DNA from: QHWT01 sp963755695
GTDB taxonomy: Bacteria > Acidobacteriota > Vicinamibacteria > Vicinamibacterales > 2-12-FULL-66-21
Direction of reading: 5' to 3'
Length of the DNA stretch: 64,000 bases
NCBI GenBank assembly: GCA_963755695.1
Contig: CAVWLB010000010.1
Coordinates: 930,001 to 994,000, forward strand
The notes under the pieces are model-generated. The model did not search any database and was not told where the DNA came from. It worked only from the letters and a program-made list of their open reading frames with translations. Both the position numbers and the translations under genes were made by a program. Each line of letters opens with the position of its first letter. Positions within the stretch are counted from its first letter, which is position 1. This document shows, one piece after another, positions 17,621 to 28,331 of the stretch.

Positions 17621-17969
17621 TCCCCTAAAATCGCGAGCCATAACTCCGTCGCAAACCTCTGACTGATTTCCAGATCGCGGCGACTCGGCCGTATGTGCAA
17701 GGGCCCCAGTAGAGTAACCGCTCAGCTCCTCTCAAGGTCAGACTGAAGTCGGCGAGGTGCGCGTTCCGGTGATCGAAATCGCCTCACGTCGGGAGTGCGG
17801 AACCGGGACGATCGCACCAAAATCGGGACCGCCTATATTTCTTTAGCACGTCCGTTACCCTCTTCCATCGCCGGCGACTGGCGTGCACGCGCACAAGTCC
17901 TCAATCCGGGAGACAAAAGACTATGGCGCGAATCGTTTCTTGCACACCCTCGCGCGCGGAGGTTACGTC
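17621..17969. other. Non-coding gap, probable leader of the next gene
   Basis: No convincing frame. It may hold the promoter of the following secreted protein; I see no good -10/-35 pair. Confidence 0.4.
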
Positions 17970-18543
17970 ATGCGATCACGTAAATGGGCACCAATCGCAG
18001 CAGTCGTCATTGCCGTTCTATTCACCGCTGCGTCGCAGGCGCAGGCGCAGGCCGTGACGTTCATACAGATCAAAGATGCCGTCCCTGGCAAGTTCTTTGA
18101 TGCCACTAAGTCCAGGCTCGATCCTGCGAATCCGAACCACCTGATTATCGGCTTCGACACCGGATTTGATCCGGTCACGTTCGTGTCGAACGCGTTCAAC
18201 GTCTCTCCGCTGGCGTTCAGCAACAGGCGTGCGATGGATACGCTCAGCTTCGTGCTGAAGGCGCCGGCCGGGTTTTATATCGGGACGGTCACCTACACGC
18301 AGCACGGCGCCGGTTCGACAGGGCGCACCGACGTCGAATGGGGGGGCGCGACGTGGATGGTTGCGAGAGATCCCCATGTTCTAGGGTACTTTCTCGAGCA
18401 ATCCTAATCTGACCCAGACCGTCGACGTGTCGAAGTTCAGGTTGACGTCACCCCCGGTCGTCATCACCCTCAGTCTGTTCTCGCAAACTGGGAGCCTAGC
18501 GATCACGAGCGCTGACGTGCTGGTCACGCTGCACCGGTTCTAA
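17970..18543 (+). CDS. Secreted hypothetical protein with one frameshift
   Basis: Leader MRSRKWAPIAAVVIAVLFTAASQAQA with an A-x-A cleavage site, then a strand-rich body (VTFIQIKDAVPGKFFDA, LSFVLKAPAGFYIGTVTYTQHG, VEWGGATWMVARDPHVL). In the first frame it stops at 18407, but one base earlier the alternative frame continues smoothly as GTFSSNPNLTQTVDVSKF and ends VLVTLHRF at 18543. The shift is at a GGG run (18383-18385); one fewer G restores a ~190-residue protein. I treat this as a likely sequencing indel. No family recognised. A GC-rich hairpin follows 36 bp after the stop. Confidence 0.6.
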
Positions 18544-18578
18544 CCGCAGCAGCGGTGTCTGTTTCGGCCTGGTCCGAC

Positions 18579-18608
18579 GCGCCGCCGCGCGTGAGCGCGG
18601 GCGGCGCC
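18579..18608 (+). terminator. GC-rich hairpin after the secreted hypothetical protein
   Basis: GCGCCGCCGCGC pairs with GCGC-G-GGCGGCGC across a GTGA loop with one bulged G. It lies about 36 bp past the stop and is followed immediately by a second hairpin. Confidence 0.45.
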
Positions 18609-18614
18609 GGAATC

Positions 18615-18644
18615 GACCCGTCAGGAAAAGGATCTTGACGGGTC
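18615..18644. terminator. Second hairpin, 9-bp perfect arms
   Basis: GACCCGTCA and TGACGGGTC are perfectly complementary around a 12-base purine-rich loop. With the preceding hairpin it could form a transcription end shared with the convergent RidA gene at 18794. Confidence 0.4.
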
Positions 18645-18793
18645 CGAGGTACGAATCGAGCGAGTCCAGAATCTCCTTCACCATCGGCTGTACGGCAACG
18701 ACTGCGTGACCGCTGACTGAATTCCTCCGTCGCTGATGCGGCGGCGCGGAGGCCGCTCGAGTCTGTCTTCACCTCTGACCGAGTTCCTGTGTG

Positions 18794-19228
18794 CTACTTT
18801 CTTGCCGTAACGGTGATCTCGATGTGTCCGGGCCCGACGAGTTTGGCGACGACGACCGTCGTGCGCGTGGGCCGCGGTTCCTTGAAGAAGCCGGTGTAAA
18901 CGGCATTCATCCGGGGAAACAGTGCGCCGTCAGTGAGGTAGACCTGGACGCTCACGACGTCGGCCGGCGACATGCCGCCCGCCTTCAGCACCGCTTCGAT
19001 GCTGGTCAGGGCCTGTTTCACTTCCGCATCGAAATCGGCGGCAATCTTGCCATTCGCGTCTTCCCCCGCTTGACCGGAAATATAGAGCGTGTCGGCGACG
19101 ATGATCCCGGGACTGTAGTTACCACCGGGCTTGGCGCCAGGCGGGAGGATGACTCGCCTCTCCGCTCCGATCGCCAAATCCGCGCAGAGCACAACCGGGA
19201 TCAACGCGCAACTGACCAGTTTGATCAT
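18794..19228 (-). CDS. RidA/YjgF/Rid family protein with export leader
   Basis: 144 residues: leader MIKLVSCALIPVVLCADLAIGAE, then the Rid fold: VILPPGAKPGGNYSPGIIVADTLYISGQAGEDANGK in outline, VKQALTSIEAVLKAGGMSPADVVSVQVYLTD, and a C-terminal RTTVVVAKLVGPGHIEITVTA. The conserved arginine of active RidA (in R-T-T-V) is present. GGAGGG is well placed before the ATG. RidA normally works in the cytoplasm on PLP-generated enamines, so a secreted version is unusual though known in Acidobacteriota; its substrate there is not established. Confidence 0.85.
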   Translation of the reverse strand: MIKLVSCALIPVVLCADLAIGAERRVILPPGAKPGGNYSPGIIVADTLYISGQAGEDANGKIAADFDAEVKQALTSIEAVLKAGGMSPADVVSVQVYLTDGALFPRMNAVYTGFFKEPRPTRTTVVVAKLVGPGHIEITVTARK

Positions 19229-19374
19229 AAGACCCTCCAAAGCTCAATTGGTCACGGGCGGACCGGGCGTTCGCCTCGTTGTCATGTCGAGTGGCCGGAG
19301 CACGATTGTACAGGCCGAGCGGTTGTGCCTGGACCGCGTGCGCAAGGTTCCAAACTCGCGAAAGGTAGGCAGAT

Positions 19375-20019
19375 CTAGAAGGACACGGCGAATGCCACCA
19401 CCAGAATCGGCTTGCTGTCGTCCGGGTTGAATAAATACGCGGTCACGTCCAGCCCGCGGATCGACGTGCCGACCAGCAGGCCGCGCTGCACTACCCGTTC
19501 GGCTTGGTACGCGCGCGTCCGTTGCGTGACCAGGCCAAACCGGAGCCAATCCACCGGCGCGAGCGTCAGTTCCGACCAGTTGTAGAAGAAACTGTCGGCC
19601 GAGGCGTCCGCGTCGAACATCGCCTCGCCCTCGCTGTTGAACTCGAGCGCGCGCCAGGAGATCGATCCGCGGTAGCCAGGGGCCACGCCGTCCGTGTCTC
19701 CGAACACACCGCCCACCATGGGCGTCAGCTCCCACGACAGCGTGTCGCCGCCGGAGAAATTGACGCCGGCCCAGACCGATCCGGTGTCGCGCCCTTCATA
19801 GTTGAACCGCGCCTCGAGGTGCAGCCGGCGGCGATCGGCCGTGACAGTCGGCTGCACGTAGTTCGGCTCGTCTGGCAGGATGTACGTGTAGGCAGAGGTG
19901 GAAAACGTCCACGCCGGCTCCGGCGGCGTCGCCGCCGGTGTCTGCGCCGCGGCGCTCGCGCCAGCAAGAAGTAGTACCCCGCTGAAAGCCATCGCGCGCG
20001 CCGGGATCGCGAGCATCAT
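19375..20019 (-). CDS. Outer-membrane beta-barrel-like protein
   Basis: 214 residues, leader ending AGASAAAQ, then alternating strands (TFSTSAYTYILPDEPNYVQPTV, LHLEARFNYEG, SVWAGVNFSGGDTLSWELTPMVG, GLVTQRTRAY) and the C-terminal residue Phe (VVAFAVSF), as expected for an outer-membrane barrel. Start taken at the ATG that overlaps the upstream stop as ATGA, with GGGAGG just before it, so translation is coupled to the VIT-family gene. Could be a small porin-like protein; specificity unknown. Confidence 0.65.
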   Translation of the reverse strand: MMLAIPARAMAFSGVLLLAGASAAAQTPAATPPEPAWTFSTSAYTYILPDEPNYVQPTVTADRRRLHLEARFNYEGRDTGSVWAGVNFSGGDTLSWELTPMVGGVFGDTDGVAPGYRGSISWRALEFNSEGEAMFDADASADSFFYNWSELTLAPVDWLRFGLVTQRTRAYQAERVVQRGLLVGTSIRGLDVTAYLFNPDDSKPILVVAFAVSF

Positions 20020-20672
20020 CCTCCCAGCATCATCGTGAGGCCGGACAACGCGGCGCCGAGCACGACCATGGAGATGCCCCATAGCCAAGCGCTGCGGCCC
20101 GTGAGCTGCCCGAACGTATATCCCATAACGAACAACATGACGATGGCGATGAGGTTGGAGACGCGCAGCGCCACCACGGCGCTGTCGATGATGAGAAACG
20201 GGATCGCAACCGGGAAGGTCGAGAGAAAGACGAGCAGGAAAACGGCGAGGCCGCCGCGCCAGTCATCGCGATCGAGCCGAGGGATCTGCGGCTCGGGCAT
20301 CTGGCGCAGCCGCTCCTCGATCAGCGCGAGGTCGCGGGGCTCGACGAGGGCCGCGACAGGCTCCGGCAGCAGCCTGGCCAGAATGCGCTGCGCTTCGTCA
20401 CGGCTGGCGGACCGGCGCGCCGCGCGCAGCTCCAGCATCAGCCGCCCTTTGTCCGCCAGCCCGCCCATGAGGTACAGCACCGCGTCGATGATGCCCCACG
20501 CCAGATTGCATCCGAGCGCGCCGATGAGCATCGTCCGCGTATCGTCGCGGCCGGCTTCCGCTACGCTCAGCGATCCTGTGAACGTGAGCACCATGATCAA
20601 CCCGAACAGGATTTCGGATACGCGGTCGATCGGATCGAGCGCGCGTCGTGACACGCCAGTGGAATCTGTCAT
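20016..20672 (-). CDS. VIT1/CCC1-like membrane protein
   Basis: 218 residues with about five membrane helices. The N-terminal segment DRVSEILFGLIMVLTFTGSLSVAEAG and ALGCNLAWGIIDAVLYLMGG are the recognisable VIT1/CCC1-type elements (iron or manganese transport family). A cytoplasmic loop (residues ~80-135) rich in Arg/Glu separates them from the C-terminal three helices. Transport substrate is inference. It is the first gene of a two-gene operon, coupled by ATGA overlap to the outer-membrane barrel gene. Confidence 0.75.
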   Translation of the reverse strand: MTDSTGVSRRALDPIDRVSEILFGLIMVLTFTGSLSVAEAGRDDTRTMLIGALGCNLAWGIIDAVLYLMGGLADKGRLMLELRAARRSASRDEAQRILARLLPEPVAALVEPRDLALIEERLRQMPEPQIPRLDRDDWRGGLAVFLLVFLSTFPVAIPFLIIDSAVVALRVSNLIAIVMLFVMGYTFGQLTGRSAWLWGISMVVLGAALSGLTMMLGG

Positions 20673-20840
20673 AGCGATCCCTGGGTCGGGCCGGCGGCAG
20701 CAGATTGAGCGTCATCGCAAAGCAGGTACACCACCAGCACGAGCCGGCCGATGCACCAGGCGGATCGGCCGGTGCTGCGACGAGTGACACGACGACGAAG
20801 CCGGAGGTCGGTGTCGACGTTCACCGATGCGCGACGTCTG

Positions 20841-21974
20841 CTACATGTGAGTCATGTGACCGCCAGGCATGAGGTCCCACACGCGCCAGAACTCCCGCAT
20901 CTCTGCGGGCGTTCCGATCGAAACGCGGATGTACTTGTCGAAATCGGGAATGCGCCCGGCCACGAGAACGCGGTGCTTCGCAAAGTGGTCCACTACCGGC
21001 ACTGACTGCTGGCCCGTGTTGAGCATGACGAAGTTCGTCAACGAATCAATCGAGCGCAGCATTCGCGCGTTTGCCTGATTGAGAAATTCCTGACGATCAT
21101 CGGCAATCCGGTTCACGCACGTGCGCACGTGTTCGAGATCCTCGAGCGCTGCTTCCGCCGCACGTGCGGCGACGATGTTGACGTCGTCGGACGACGCATG
21201 AGAACGCAGCGTCGCGGCGGTTGACGCGGCCGCGATGCCGTAGCCGATGCGCAGCCCGGCCAGTCCGTGGATTTTCGAAAAACTGCGCGTCACGATCACG
21301 CCCGGATGGTCCGTCCGATCGATCAACGTGCGGTAGTCCTCAGCGTGTCCCACGAAATCGTGATACGCCTCGTCGACCACGACCTGTACCCCGGGCGGAA
21401 TCTTCTGGAGCATCACATCGATGTCGTGCCGTCGCGTGAGGCTCCCAGTAGGATTGTGCGGGTTGCAAATGTAGATGAGGCCGGTGCTCGCGTCCACTCG
21501 TTCGCACATCGCCTCGAGGTCGTGCGAGTAGGCCTCGCCGAGCGGGACGTCCACGATCCGCGAAGCAGTCCGCCGCGCGAGTTGCGCAATCGTTTCGAAT
21601 GTCGGTCTGGCAGTCACAATCGTCTTTCCACGACCGGCGAACGCGAGGATCGCCATGTGCAGGACTTCGGTCGATCCGCAACCCAGCACGACGCGGTCGA
21701 GTGTCACTCCGTGAAACTCAGCGATTTGTCGCCCGAGCGATGCCGCGGCTGCATCCGGATAAATTGTCGACTGTGAGACGGCGTCACGCATCGCCGCCAG
21801 CGCCTTCGGGGACGGTCCGTGCGCACTCTCGTTGCGATGAAGACGTATGAAGCGGTTCGACAGCGAAACGAGGTCGGATGTGCCGCTTTCGGCGACCGCG
21901 ATGTTACGCGAAGCAGCCGCACTCAGCGCGCCGGCGCCAAGCCGTTCGAGGAGCGTTCTGCGTGAGATCTGCAT
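20841..21974 (-). CDS. Histidinol-phosphate aminotransferase-like PLP enzyme, exported
   Basis: 377 residues of a fold-type I aminotransferase of the HisC family: LHRNESAHGPSPKALAAM, GCGSTEVL, YICNPHNPTGSLTRR (the NPTG motif), VVDEAYHDFVG, and the PLP-lysine segment TRSFSKIHGLAGLRIGYG near residue 235. Unlike true HisC it has an N-terminal Tat leader (QISRRTLLERLGAGALSAAASR) and no his genes nearby, so histidine synthesis is unlikely; a periplasmic PLP enzyme is inferred. It ends about 165 bp from the VIT gene and starts next to the galactose-oxidase-like gene in the same direction. Confidence 0.85.
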   Translation of the reverse strand: MQISRRTLLERLGAGALSAAASRNIAVAESGTSDLVSLSNRFIRLHRNESAHGPSPKALAAMRDAVSQSTIYPDAAAASLGRQIAEFHGVTLDRVVLGCGSTEVLHMAILAFAGRGKTIVTARPTFETIAQLARRTASRIVDVPLGEAYSHDLEAMCERVDASTGLIYICNPHNPTGSLTRRHDIDVMLQKIPPGVQVVVDEAYHDFVGHAEDYRTLIDRTDHPGVIVTRSFSKIHGLAGLRIGYGIAAASTAATLRSHASSDDVNIVAARAAEAALEDLEHVRTCVNRIADDRQEFLNQANARMLRSIDSLTNFVMLNTGQQSVPVVDHFAKHRVLVAGRIPDFDKYIRVSIGTPAEMREFWRVWDLMPGGHMTHM

Positions 21975-21976
21975 AG

Positions 21977-24345
21977 CTATCGAATTATCAAGGTCACGTT
22001 CACGGAGTGGGTACGCCCGCCTCCGCTTCCCGTGATGGTCAACGTTCCCGTGCCCCTGTCAACCTTATGCTCGGTACTTACCGTCAACACGGATTTGCCT
22101 GAACCCGCCAGCGAGGCCGGACTGAATGTTGCGGTAGCGCGGCGCGAAGGCAGTCCCGTAACTGTGAAATTCACCGGACCCGAGAAACCCTGGCCGGCGG
22201 CAACGGTGACCGTGTAGGTCGTCGAACCGCCCCGTTCAATTGCCGCGGACGTCGGGTTTGCAGAGATCGCGAAATCAGCATTGACGACGAGCGTAACGTT
22301 TGCCGTCCGCGTGATCGGTCCGCTCGTCGCGCGGATCACTAGCGGATAGCTTCCCGACGGAGTTGCAGGGACCGTCGAAATGCTCATCGAAGTTGAACCT
22401 GACCCCGCGACAGACGGAGGCGTGAGCGTCGCAGTTGCTCCGGACGGAAGCCCGGTCACGCTAAATTTGACAGTGCCCGTGAAACCCGGAAGCAGGCGTC
22501 ACCGTGGCCGTGTACGTCGCACTCTGTCCCGCCGTCACCGCCCGTGAAGACGGCGTTGCGGCGACACTGAAGTTCGACACCGCAATGGTTCGGGTTGCCG
22601 GCTGGCTGGCCAGTCCTTTGTCGTCGGTAACGATGAACGATGCCACGTAGGTTCCGGGTGTCGAGTAGCTCACATTGCCGGGTGCTGGAACCGAGCTTGA
22701 TGCCGGAGCGCCGCCGGGAAGCGTCCAGCGATACGCACTGATACTGCCGTCCGAATCTGTGCCGCTTCCCGAAAACGAGACCGCCCCTCCAGGATTGACG
22801 GTGACATTGCCCGTCGGACTCCCGATTACTGCAACCGGGGCTTGATTCGGCACCGTGGCAGCAATCTTCACGAATCTCGCCACAGACGGCACCCCCGCGG
22901 TGTTCAGCACGAACAGCATGTAGTAGCCCGGCGGTGCGATGTTGCCGTGCGGTGGTGCCGTGACATTCAAGACGCCGCTGCCCGCCGTGAAGGCCAACTC
23001 CACGAGCCGTTGATCCATGTCAAACGAGTGCGTGGGCGTACCGAGACGAACCAGCACCACCGAAGCGATGTCTGCCGCATCCAGTGTCTGGACTTTGAAT
23101 GGAGAACCGTAACTGACAGTCGCCGGTGTCAGACCGGAGATGGTCGGCCGCAGCGCGGCGCTACCGTCTCCGTTGAACAGGTAGGCCGGTGAGTAGATCT
23201 CGAGTCGACGTTCGTAGGTGCCGCGTCGGGGATTGCCACCGATCAGGAGCACGGTTGCATCTGGAAGCAGGAGCGCATTCGAATGATAGAGCCGTGGAAA
23301 CGCGTTTGCTCCAGCTGAACTGAAGGTATTGGTGCCCGGATCGTACAAGTCCGCGTTCAGGCTCGCGGTGAGGGCATCCTCATCGTTTGTTGATCCTCCA
23401 GTTGCGAGGACCTCTCCGTTCGGCAGAATCGTCGCGTTCATTTCTATACGCGGCTGGCTCATTGGTGGTCCGAATTGCCACTGCGGCGTCGCAGCCGAGA
23501 GATCGATGATTTCTGTCGTTGCCGTCGCCGGATTGCCTCCCCCAAAAATCATCACGCGGGGCCGGTAGCCGTTGGCGGGTCTCAATGGCAGAAGTACGGA
23601 CGAGCCGTAGCGTCCGCGTCCCGGTGTACTTCGTCGTCGCGACGATCGGCGTCCACGTGCCATTCGAGGGATTGAAGAATCGCGAGCCGCGCGTCGAGCC
23701 TGCGTAGAAGACGCGACCGTCAGTACTGAGGTGCATGCGCGGATACAGAGGCGGTGTCCAGCCGGCCGGGTATTCCTGGCTCCAGCCGGAACCGACGGTG
23801 AGAATTTCGACCGACGCATTTGTACCGCCGGTTTCGAGCAGCCCAGAGAAGGTCATCACGCGGCCGTCTCCAAGAGTGGTCACCGTCGGATACCAGCGGC
23901 CGTGCGCCATACTCCTGATCTGGGTAACCAATCCGGTCGTCGGGTCGAACACGGCATTGCGCGGCTCGCCGAAAAACGGGTCGTATTGAAGGGTTCCGCT
24001 GTTGATGAGCACCCGTCCGTCGGGCAGCGTCACCATGCCGTTGCCGAACATGTCCCACGGGACCGCCTCTGTCAGAAACGTCTGGGACGCCGGATCCCAG
24101 ACGGCCGCCTGAAAGTTTGTCTCGGTCTTGACATTTCCGGAACCCGCGACGATGAGGACCTCACCGGTGCGCAACAGGGCGAGGTGGATGGGATTGATTG
24201 GAACCTGGTTCGTCAGCGTTCGCCACTGACCTCGCGTTCCAGCCTGCGCCAACACTGAGTTCGTTGTGGTGGTGCTGAGGCCAACGGCAAGAAGGAGAGC
24301 GGCAAGGACGGATCCGCCCGTTAACGCGGCATTCGCAGGGCGCAT
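21977..24345 (-). CDS. Galactose-oxidase-like secreted protein with PKD and Ig-like repeats (two frameshifts)
   Basis: One gene read in three frames, about 790 residues. Order: leader (ending TNSVLAQA); Kelch-type propeller (LRTGEVLIVAGSGN, LPDGRVLINSGTLQYDP, ILPNGEVLATGGSTND, RLYHSNALLLPDATVLLIGGNP); an E-set domain of the galactose-oxidase C-terminal type; a PKD domain (APVAVIGSPTGNVTVNPGGAV); then two or three Ig-like repeats rich in SxPTS. Shifts lie near 23620 and 22482; at the second one, AAA instead of AA on the plus strand fully explains the break. Copper oxidase activity is possible (the YHSNALLLPD motif is characteristic) but the Cys-Tyr pair was not checked. Secreted. Same orientation as the next large secreted gene upstream. 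Confidence 0.75.
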
Positions 24346-24821
24346 GTTGAACTCCGGCTAAAGCCACACCCGGCTGGTTGCGTGCAACTGCGGCATTCAG
24401 GCAATTCCAGTTCCAAGGCCATCGAAATGCGTGGGTGAAGTGGCGTCAGCGATATTGCCGTCGCCATTCAGCCGGCAATGTCATGCGCAGAAAGGTCTTA
24501 GTCGTCGAACTAGCTTCGGTTATCGTGAGGGTTCGAGCCGGTGTTGCTGCTGGACGGCCACAGATTCTCGGTTTCGGTGACCTGTTGTCTGCCGCCCGGC
24601 AATTCTTCGGCAAGCACGTAACAAGACCCTTATTGCGGCGTAGATGCCTTCCGTTGGGCGTAGTAACGTCGACGTTGATAGCACATCGCGGGAACGAACG
24701 CCACTGTAAACCGGCGTCGCGGTGCTGCCAGCGCAAATCAGTTGCGATCTCGGTTTCGCAATCGGTGATAGACCCATTCGGGAGGCTACCATCCGTCAGC
24801 GAATCGTGAATAGGAAGTCCC
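24346..24821. other. Non-coding gap between two large secreted genes
   Basis: No frame shows protein character on either strand. It presumably holds the promoter for the galactose-oxidase-like gene and the end of the next one; no clear promoter or hairpin is recognised. Confidence 0.5.
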
Positions 24822-27800
24822 TTACGGGTTCGTGACTCTCACATTTGTGAAGACCGCCTGCGCCGTCCCGGTCCCGCCGCTACGCAGCGTCAGCAGACCG
24901 ACCTGAAGGGTTGCCGGCAGGGCGAGGGTCTGCGGTGGACCCACTGGCGTCCAGTTCGTGCCGTTCGTCGAGATGTAGGCGGTGAAGACATCGCCCACAC
25001 GAGTCAGCTTGAGCCAGCGCGGCGTGGAGGTCGTTGCCGCCGACGGTCCGTCGCTCAGCGTCGTCCCCCCCAACATCGTCCGCCGGCGGAACTTCGCCTT
25101 CGCATCGGTGGTGACCATCATCGCCACATGACGGGCGTTCGCGCCGATGCCGTCGCGCATCATGATGGCGCCCATCGCCCACGCCGAGTCGGCTGGCTTT
25201 GTGACGCTGGCGAGGCGCGCAACCACGGTGCCGTTACCTGTGAGGCTCCGGTAGACGAAATGGAACGCGTCTGCGGTACCCCATAGGTCAGTGCCCGCAC
25301 CGTTGACCGTATATGTGGCGTTGGCAAACGAGACCTTGCCAGGCGTACCGACCGCGCCGACGTCGGCATGTTTCCAGCCCGCCGGAAGGGCGACGGTGGC
25401 GGTTATGTTCGTAAACGTCGCCTGCGCGAGTCCGCTCACGGCGCCAGCGCGCAGCGTCCAGATGCCGACATCCGCGGTCACCGGCAGCGTGACGGTCTGC
25501 GCGGTGTACACCTGCGTCCATTGGGAGCCGTCCACCGAGACCCAAGCCGTGAAGACGTTCCCGCGCCGCGACAGCTTGATGTACCGCGGGGCGAAGCTAG
25601 TCCCAATCGGGTTGCCATCGCTCGCCGTCGTTCCTCCTACTGTTGTCCGGCGCCGGAACTTCACCGTGCCGTCGGCGCCCATCAGGAGCGTCGCGTGACG
25701 CACATTCGCGCCCAACGACTCACGGAACATAATGCCCGCGTATGCTGCATTCGCACCCGTCGGCTTGACCAGCGATGCGACACGCGCGATCAGATCGCCA
25801 TCTCCACTGAACCTTCGGTGAGTGAACTGGAAGGCGTCGGCGGTGTTGAAGATATCGGTGCCGGCGCCCTTCAGCGTAAAGGTAGGGTTGGCGTAGCTCG
25901 CGCTGCCGGCCGTGCCGACGGCGCCGACGTCTGTGCTGATCCAGCCCGAGGGAAGCGTGCTGCCACCAGCGCCGGACGACACGAGGAGATTCACCGAGCT
26001 TGATGCGGGAACTACCGTGCCTGCCGCGGGATTCTGACTGATGACCAACCCTGCGGGCACCGTGGTGCTCGTCGTCGTAGTCACCGCCCCAAGCTTGAGG
26101 CCAGCTGTTGTTATGGCGCTGCTCGCTGCTGCCTGGGTCAGCCCAGTCACCTTCGGAACTGTATTCGCGGCGTTCGCAACCGTGACCGAGACCGAGCCTG
26201 ATGTGGCCAGGTTCCCGGAGCCGTCGCGCGCAGTTGCCGTCAGCGTGTGCGCGCCATTGGCTGCGGCTGCGGTGTTCCAGGAGAGCGTGTACGGGCGGAG
26301 CGTATCTTCGGATCCAAGGTCCGAGCCGTCCAGCCGGAACTGAACGCCGGCAACGCCAACGTTGTCCGACGCGGTGGCCGTAATCGAGATTGTGCCGCTG
26401 ACCGTCGCGCCGCTCGCGGGCGCGCTCAACGACACAACCGGTGCTTTCACATCGGCCGACGTGGCAAACGAGTAAGCCACGATGTCGAAGAGCGAGCTGC
26501 CCTCGGTCCAGATCAGGCCGACCTGGTTGCTGCCCACTCTCGGGAAACCTGAAATGTAGTTGCGATTCTGTGTGCCGATGTCGGTGCCGGATACGGCCGC
26601 CCAGGGCGTCCAGGCTGTTCCGTCGAATCTTGCGCACAGGATCGAATTCGATACGTCGGTGTTGATGACACACACCCAGACGTTGTTGCCGTCCGTCGCG
26701 CCGAAAAGGCCGGCTCCAGCCTTGAAGGACTGCCCCGCGCCGAAGGATGGCGGCGCCGGGGACATGGCCGACCACGTATTGCCAGCCGCGTTGTAGGAGG
26801 CGGCGTCTACGCCGCTTCCGTTTGACTTCCGGCGGAAGACGTAAATCTTGGTCGTGCTGACTGACACCAGTCCCCAGTCGTTCTGGTTGATCGTCGCGTT
26901 GGCGGAGAACACCTCCCCGTCCCCCCTGCCTGGGAGCCGACGACGATGCCGCTCCAGACGCCATTGGCGTTGGACCGTTCGTAGCGCAGGTTCGTGAGGT
27001 TCGGCTCGGTGCCCTGGCCGTTGTCGTACACCGCGAGCATCACGTTGCTCGCGAGCGGCGCAAACGCGAGCGCGTTGTTCTGGTGCGCCATCGATCCGTC
27101 GATGACGGCTGGCGCCGAGAACCCGCTCGTCCACGCGCTGCCGGTATCGGCGTTGTTGGACTTCCGCGCATTCGTATCCACTTCCTGCTGCAGGATCGGG
27201 CCGCCGGTGTGGATGAACTTTCCGCTCGAGACGCCGATGGTGTTGCCACGAGGCAGCGTCCAGGTGGCCGCGCCCTCGTCGAAGACGTTCCAGGACGACC
27301 ACGTGATCGACGTGCCGGTCACCACAGCACGGATGTGGCCGGTTCGACCGTCCTGCCCGTCGAATGCCATGCTGACATCCGCGTGAATGACGTCGGTCGG
27401 ATTGTTATTGAGATAAGCAATCCCGAGCGACCGGCCGCCCCCCAGCGACTGGTTGGGGCTTCCCGCCGCCAGGGCGGGACTGTCTGCGCCTGCGGTCCAC
27501 GTGGCGATCGCCAGATCCGGGCCCGACGAACGGAAAGACTTGACCACGTGAGTCGAGCCCCCCTCGGTGTCGGCGTTGGACGTGAGCGTAAACAACCACC
27601 AGACGCGGGAGTTCGCCGCGTAGACGAGATGCGACTGGGCAGAATGCCCGGTTGCGTCCTTGAAATTGCCAGCGAGAAGATCGCCTATCGGGACGGGTGA
27701 CGCAGTGCTTGCCTGTACGGCAGCCGGCTGACCAACCGCGTCGGGGCTCCACGCACCAATTGTGGGCGGAGCGATTACAGCTGTGGCCGCCACCAGGGCG

Positions 27801-27826
27801 AGGCCGAAGATGGGCAGTCTCGTCAC
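24822..27826 (-). CDS. Large secreted multidomain protein with Ig, PASTA and two repeated beta domains (one frameshift)
   Basis: About 1,000 residues across two frames. GTG start with an AAGG site and the leader TRLPIFGLALVAATAVIAPP. Residues ~25-430 form a propeller-like region (SAQSHLVYAANSRVWWLFT, GGRSLGIAYLNNNP, AVYDNGQGTEPNLTNLRYE). Then an Ig-like domain (VVSLSAPASGATVSG), a PASTA domain (VPKVTGLTQAAASSAI ... VISQNPAAGTVV), and two tandem ~180-residue beta-sandwich domains starting WISTDVGAVGTAG and WKHADVGAVGTPG, each with an FRRRT motif. The shift is at a poly-C run (near 26927-26932); one extra C restores the frame. An extracellular adhesion or polysaccharide-binding role is inference; no catalytic motif seen. 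Confidence 0.7.
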
Positions 27827-28310
27827 GAATAACCTTGGCGCGGCCGGTGTTGTCGAAATGGCGCGAGCATGCAAGTGGATGTCACCGAGAGGTCGCCGGA
27901 CTCTCGGGGTCGAACGAGATGCAAGGGAGGTCGCGCATGCCGGAACCAGATTTCGAGTGATTTGTATCAACCGCGCCGCGTTTGTCGTCTCCGGAGACGA
28001 TTTCTGTCTGCCTGTCGCCAGACAAGGGCTCAAAGCGTGCCACGGATTTTTCCGCGAACGCGCCGAGGAGCCACCTATCATGCCCAGGAAGTCACCTCCA
28101 CCCCACCCAAAGGCGCGCCGCGCACGCCGGGATCGCGCCGCAAGGAGGGCAGGCCAACAGGGCGACCGTCGAATCATCGGACTCTCGTGAACCGGCCCCC
28201 AAGGCCTTGGTCGGGGCAGCGCAATCATGGTCCTGACGCGCGAGTTCGGCCGGCGGTTGACTCAAGGTCCAACTTCTGAGCGATAGCGGCTCAGTGCCGG
28301 CGCGGCTACG
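27827..28310. other. Divergent intergenic region, no gene called
   Basis: Separates the leftward secreted protein from the rightward kinase. Several open frames cross it but all are arginine/proline-rich and lack protein character. A short frame at 28081 (MPRKSPPPHPKARRA) is probably chance. Confidence 0.5.
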
Positions 28311-28316
28311 TATAAT
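28311..28316 (+). promoter_or_regulatory. TATAAT -10 element for the kinase gene
   Basis: A perfect TATAAT lies 16 bases before the ATG. With a start 6-8 bases after the element, the mRNA leader would be under ten bases, so translation is close to leaderless. No clear -35. Confidence 0.45.
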
Positions 28317-28331
28317 CCGTCCGATTCACCA

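Noticed and set aside
17209..17700. 163-codon leftward frame
   Set aside because: Antisense to the thioesterase relic; no domain.
18496..18772. Leftward frames at the double hairpin (MVKEILDSLDSYLGPVKIL)
   Set aside because: The first half looks protein-like but the frame covers two strong hairpins and then becomes arginine-rich; a terminator region explains it better.
20841..21974. hisC of histidine biosynthesis
   Set aside because: The Tat leader and absence of his genes argue against it; annotated only as HisC-like.
24378..24809. 143-codon plus-strand frame between the large secreted genes
   Set aside because: Cysteine- and arginine-rich without ribosome site or family; treated as non-coding.
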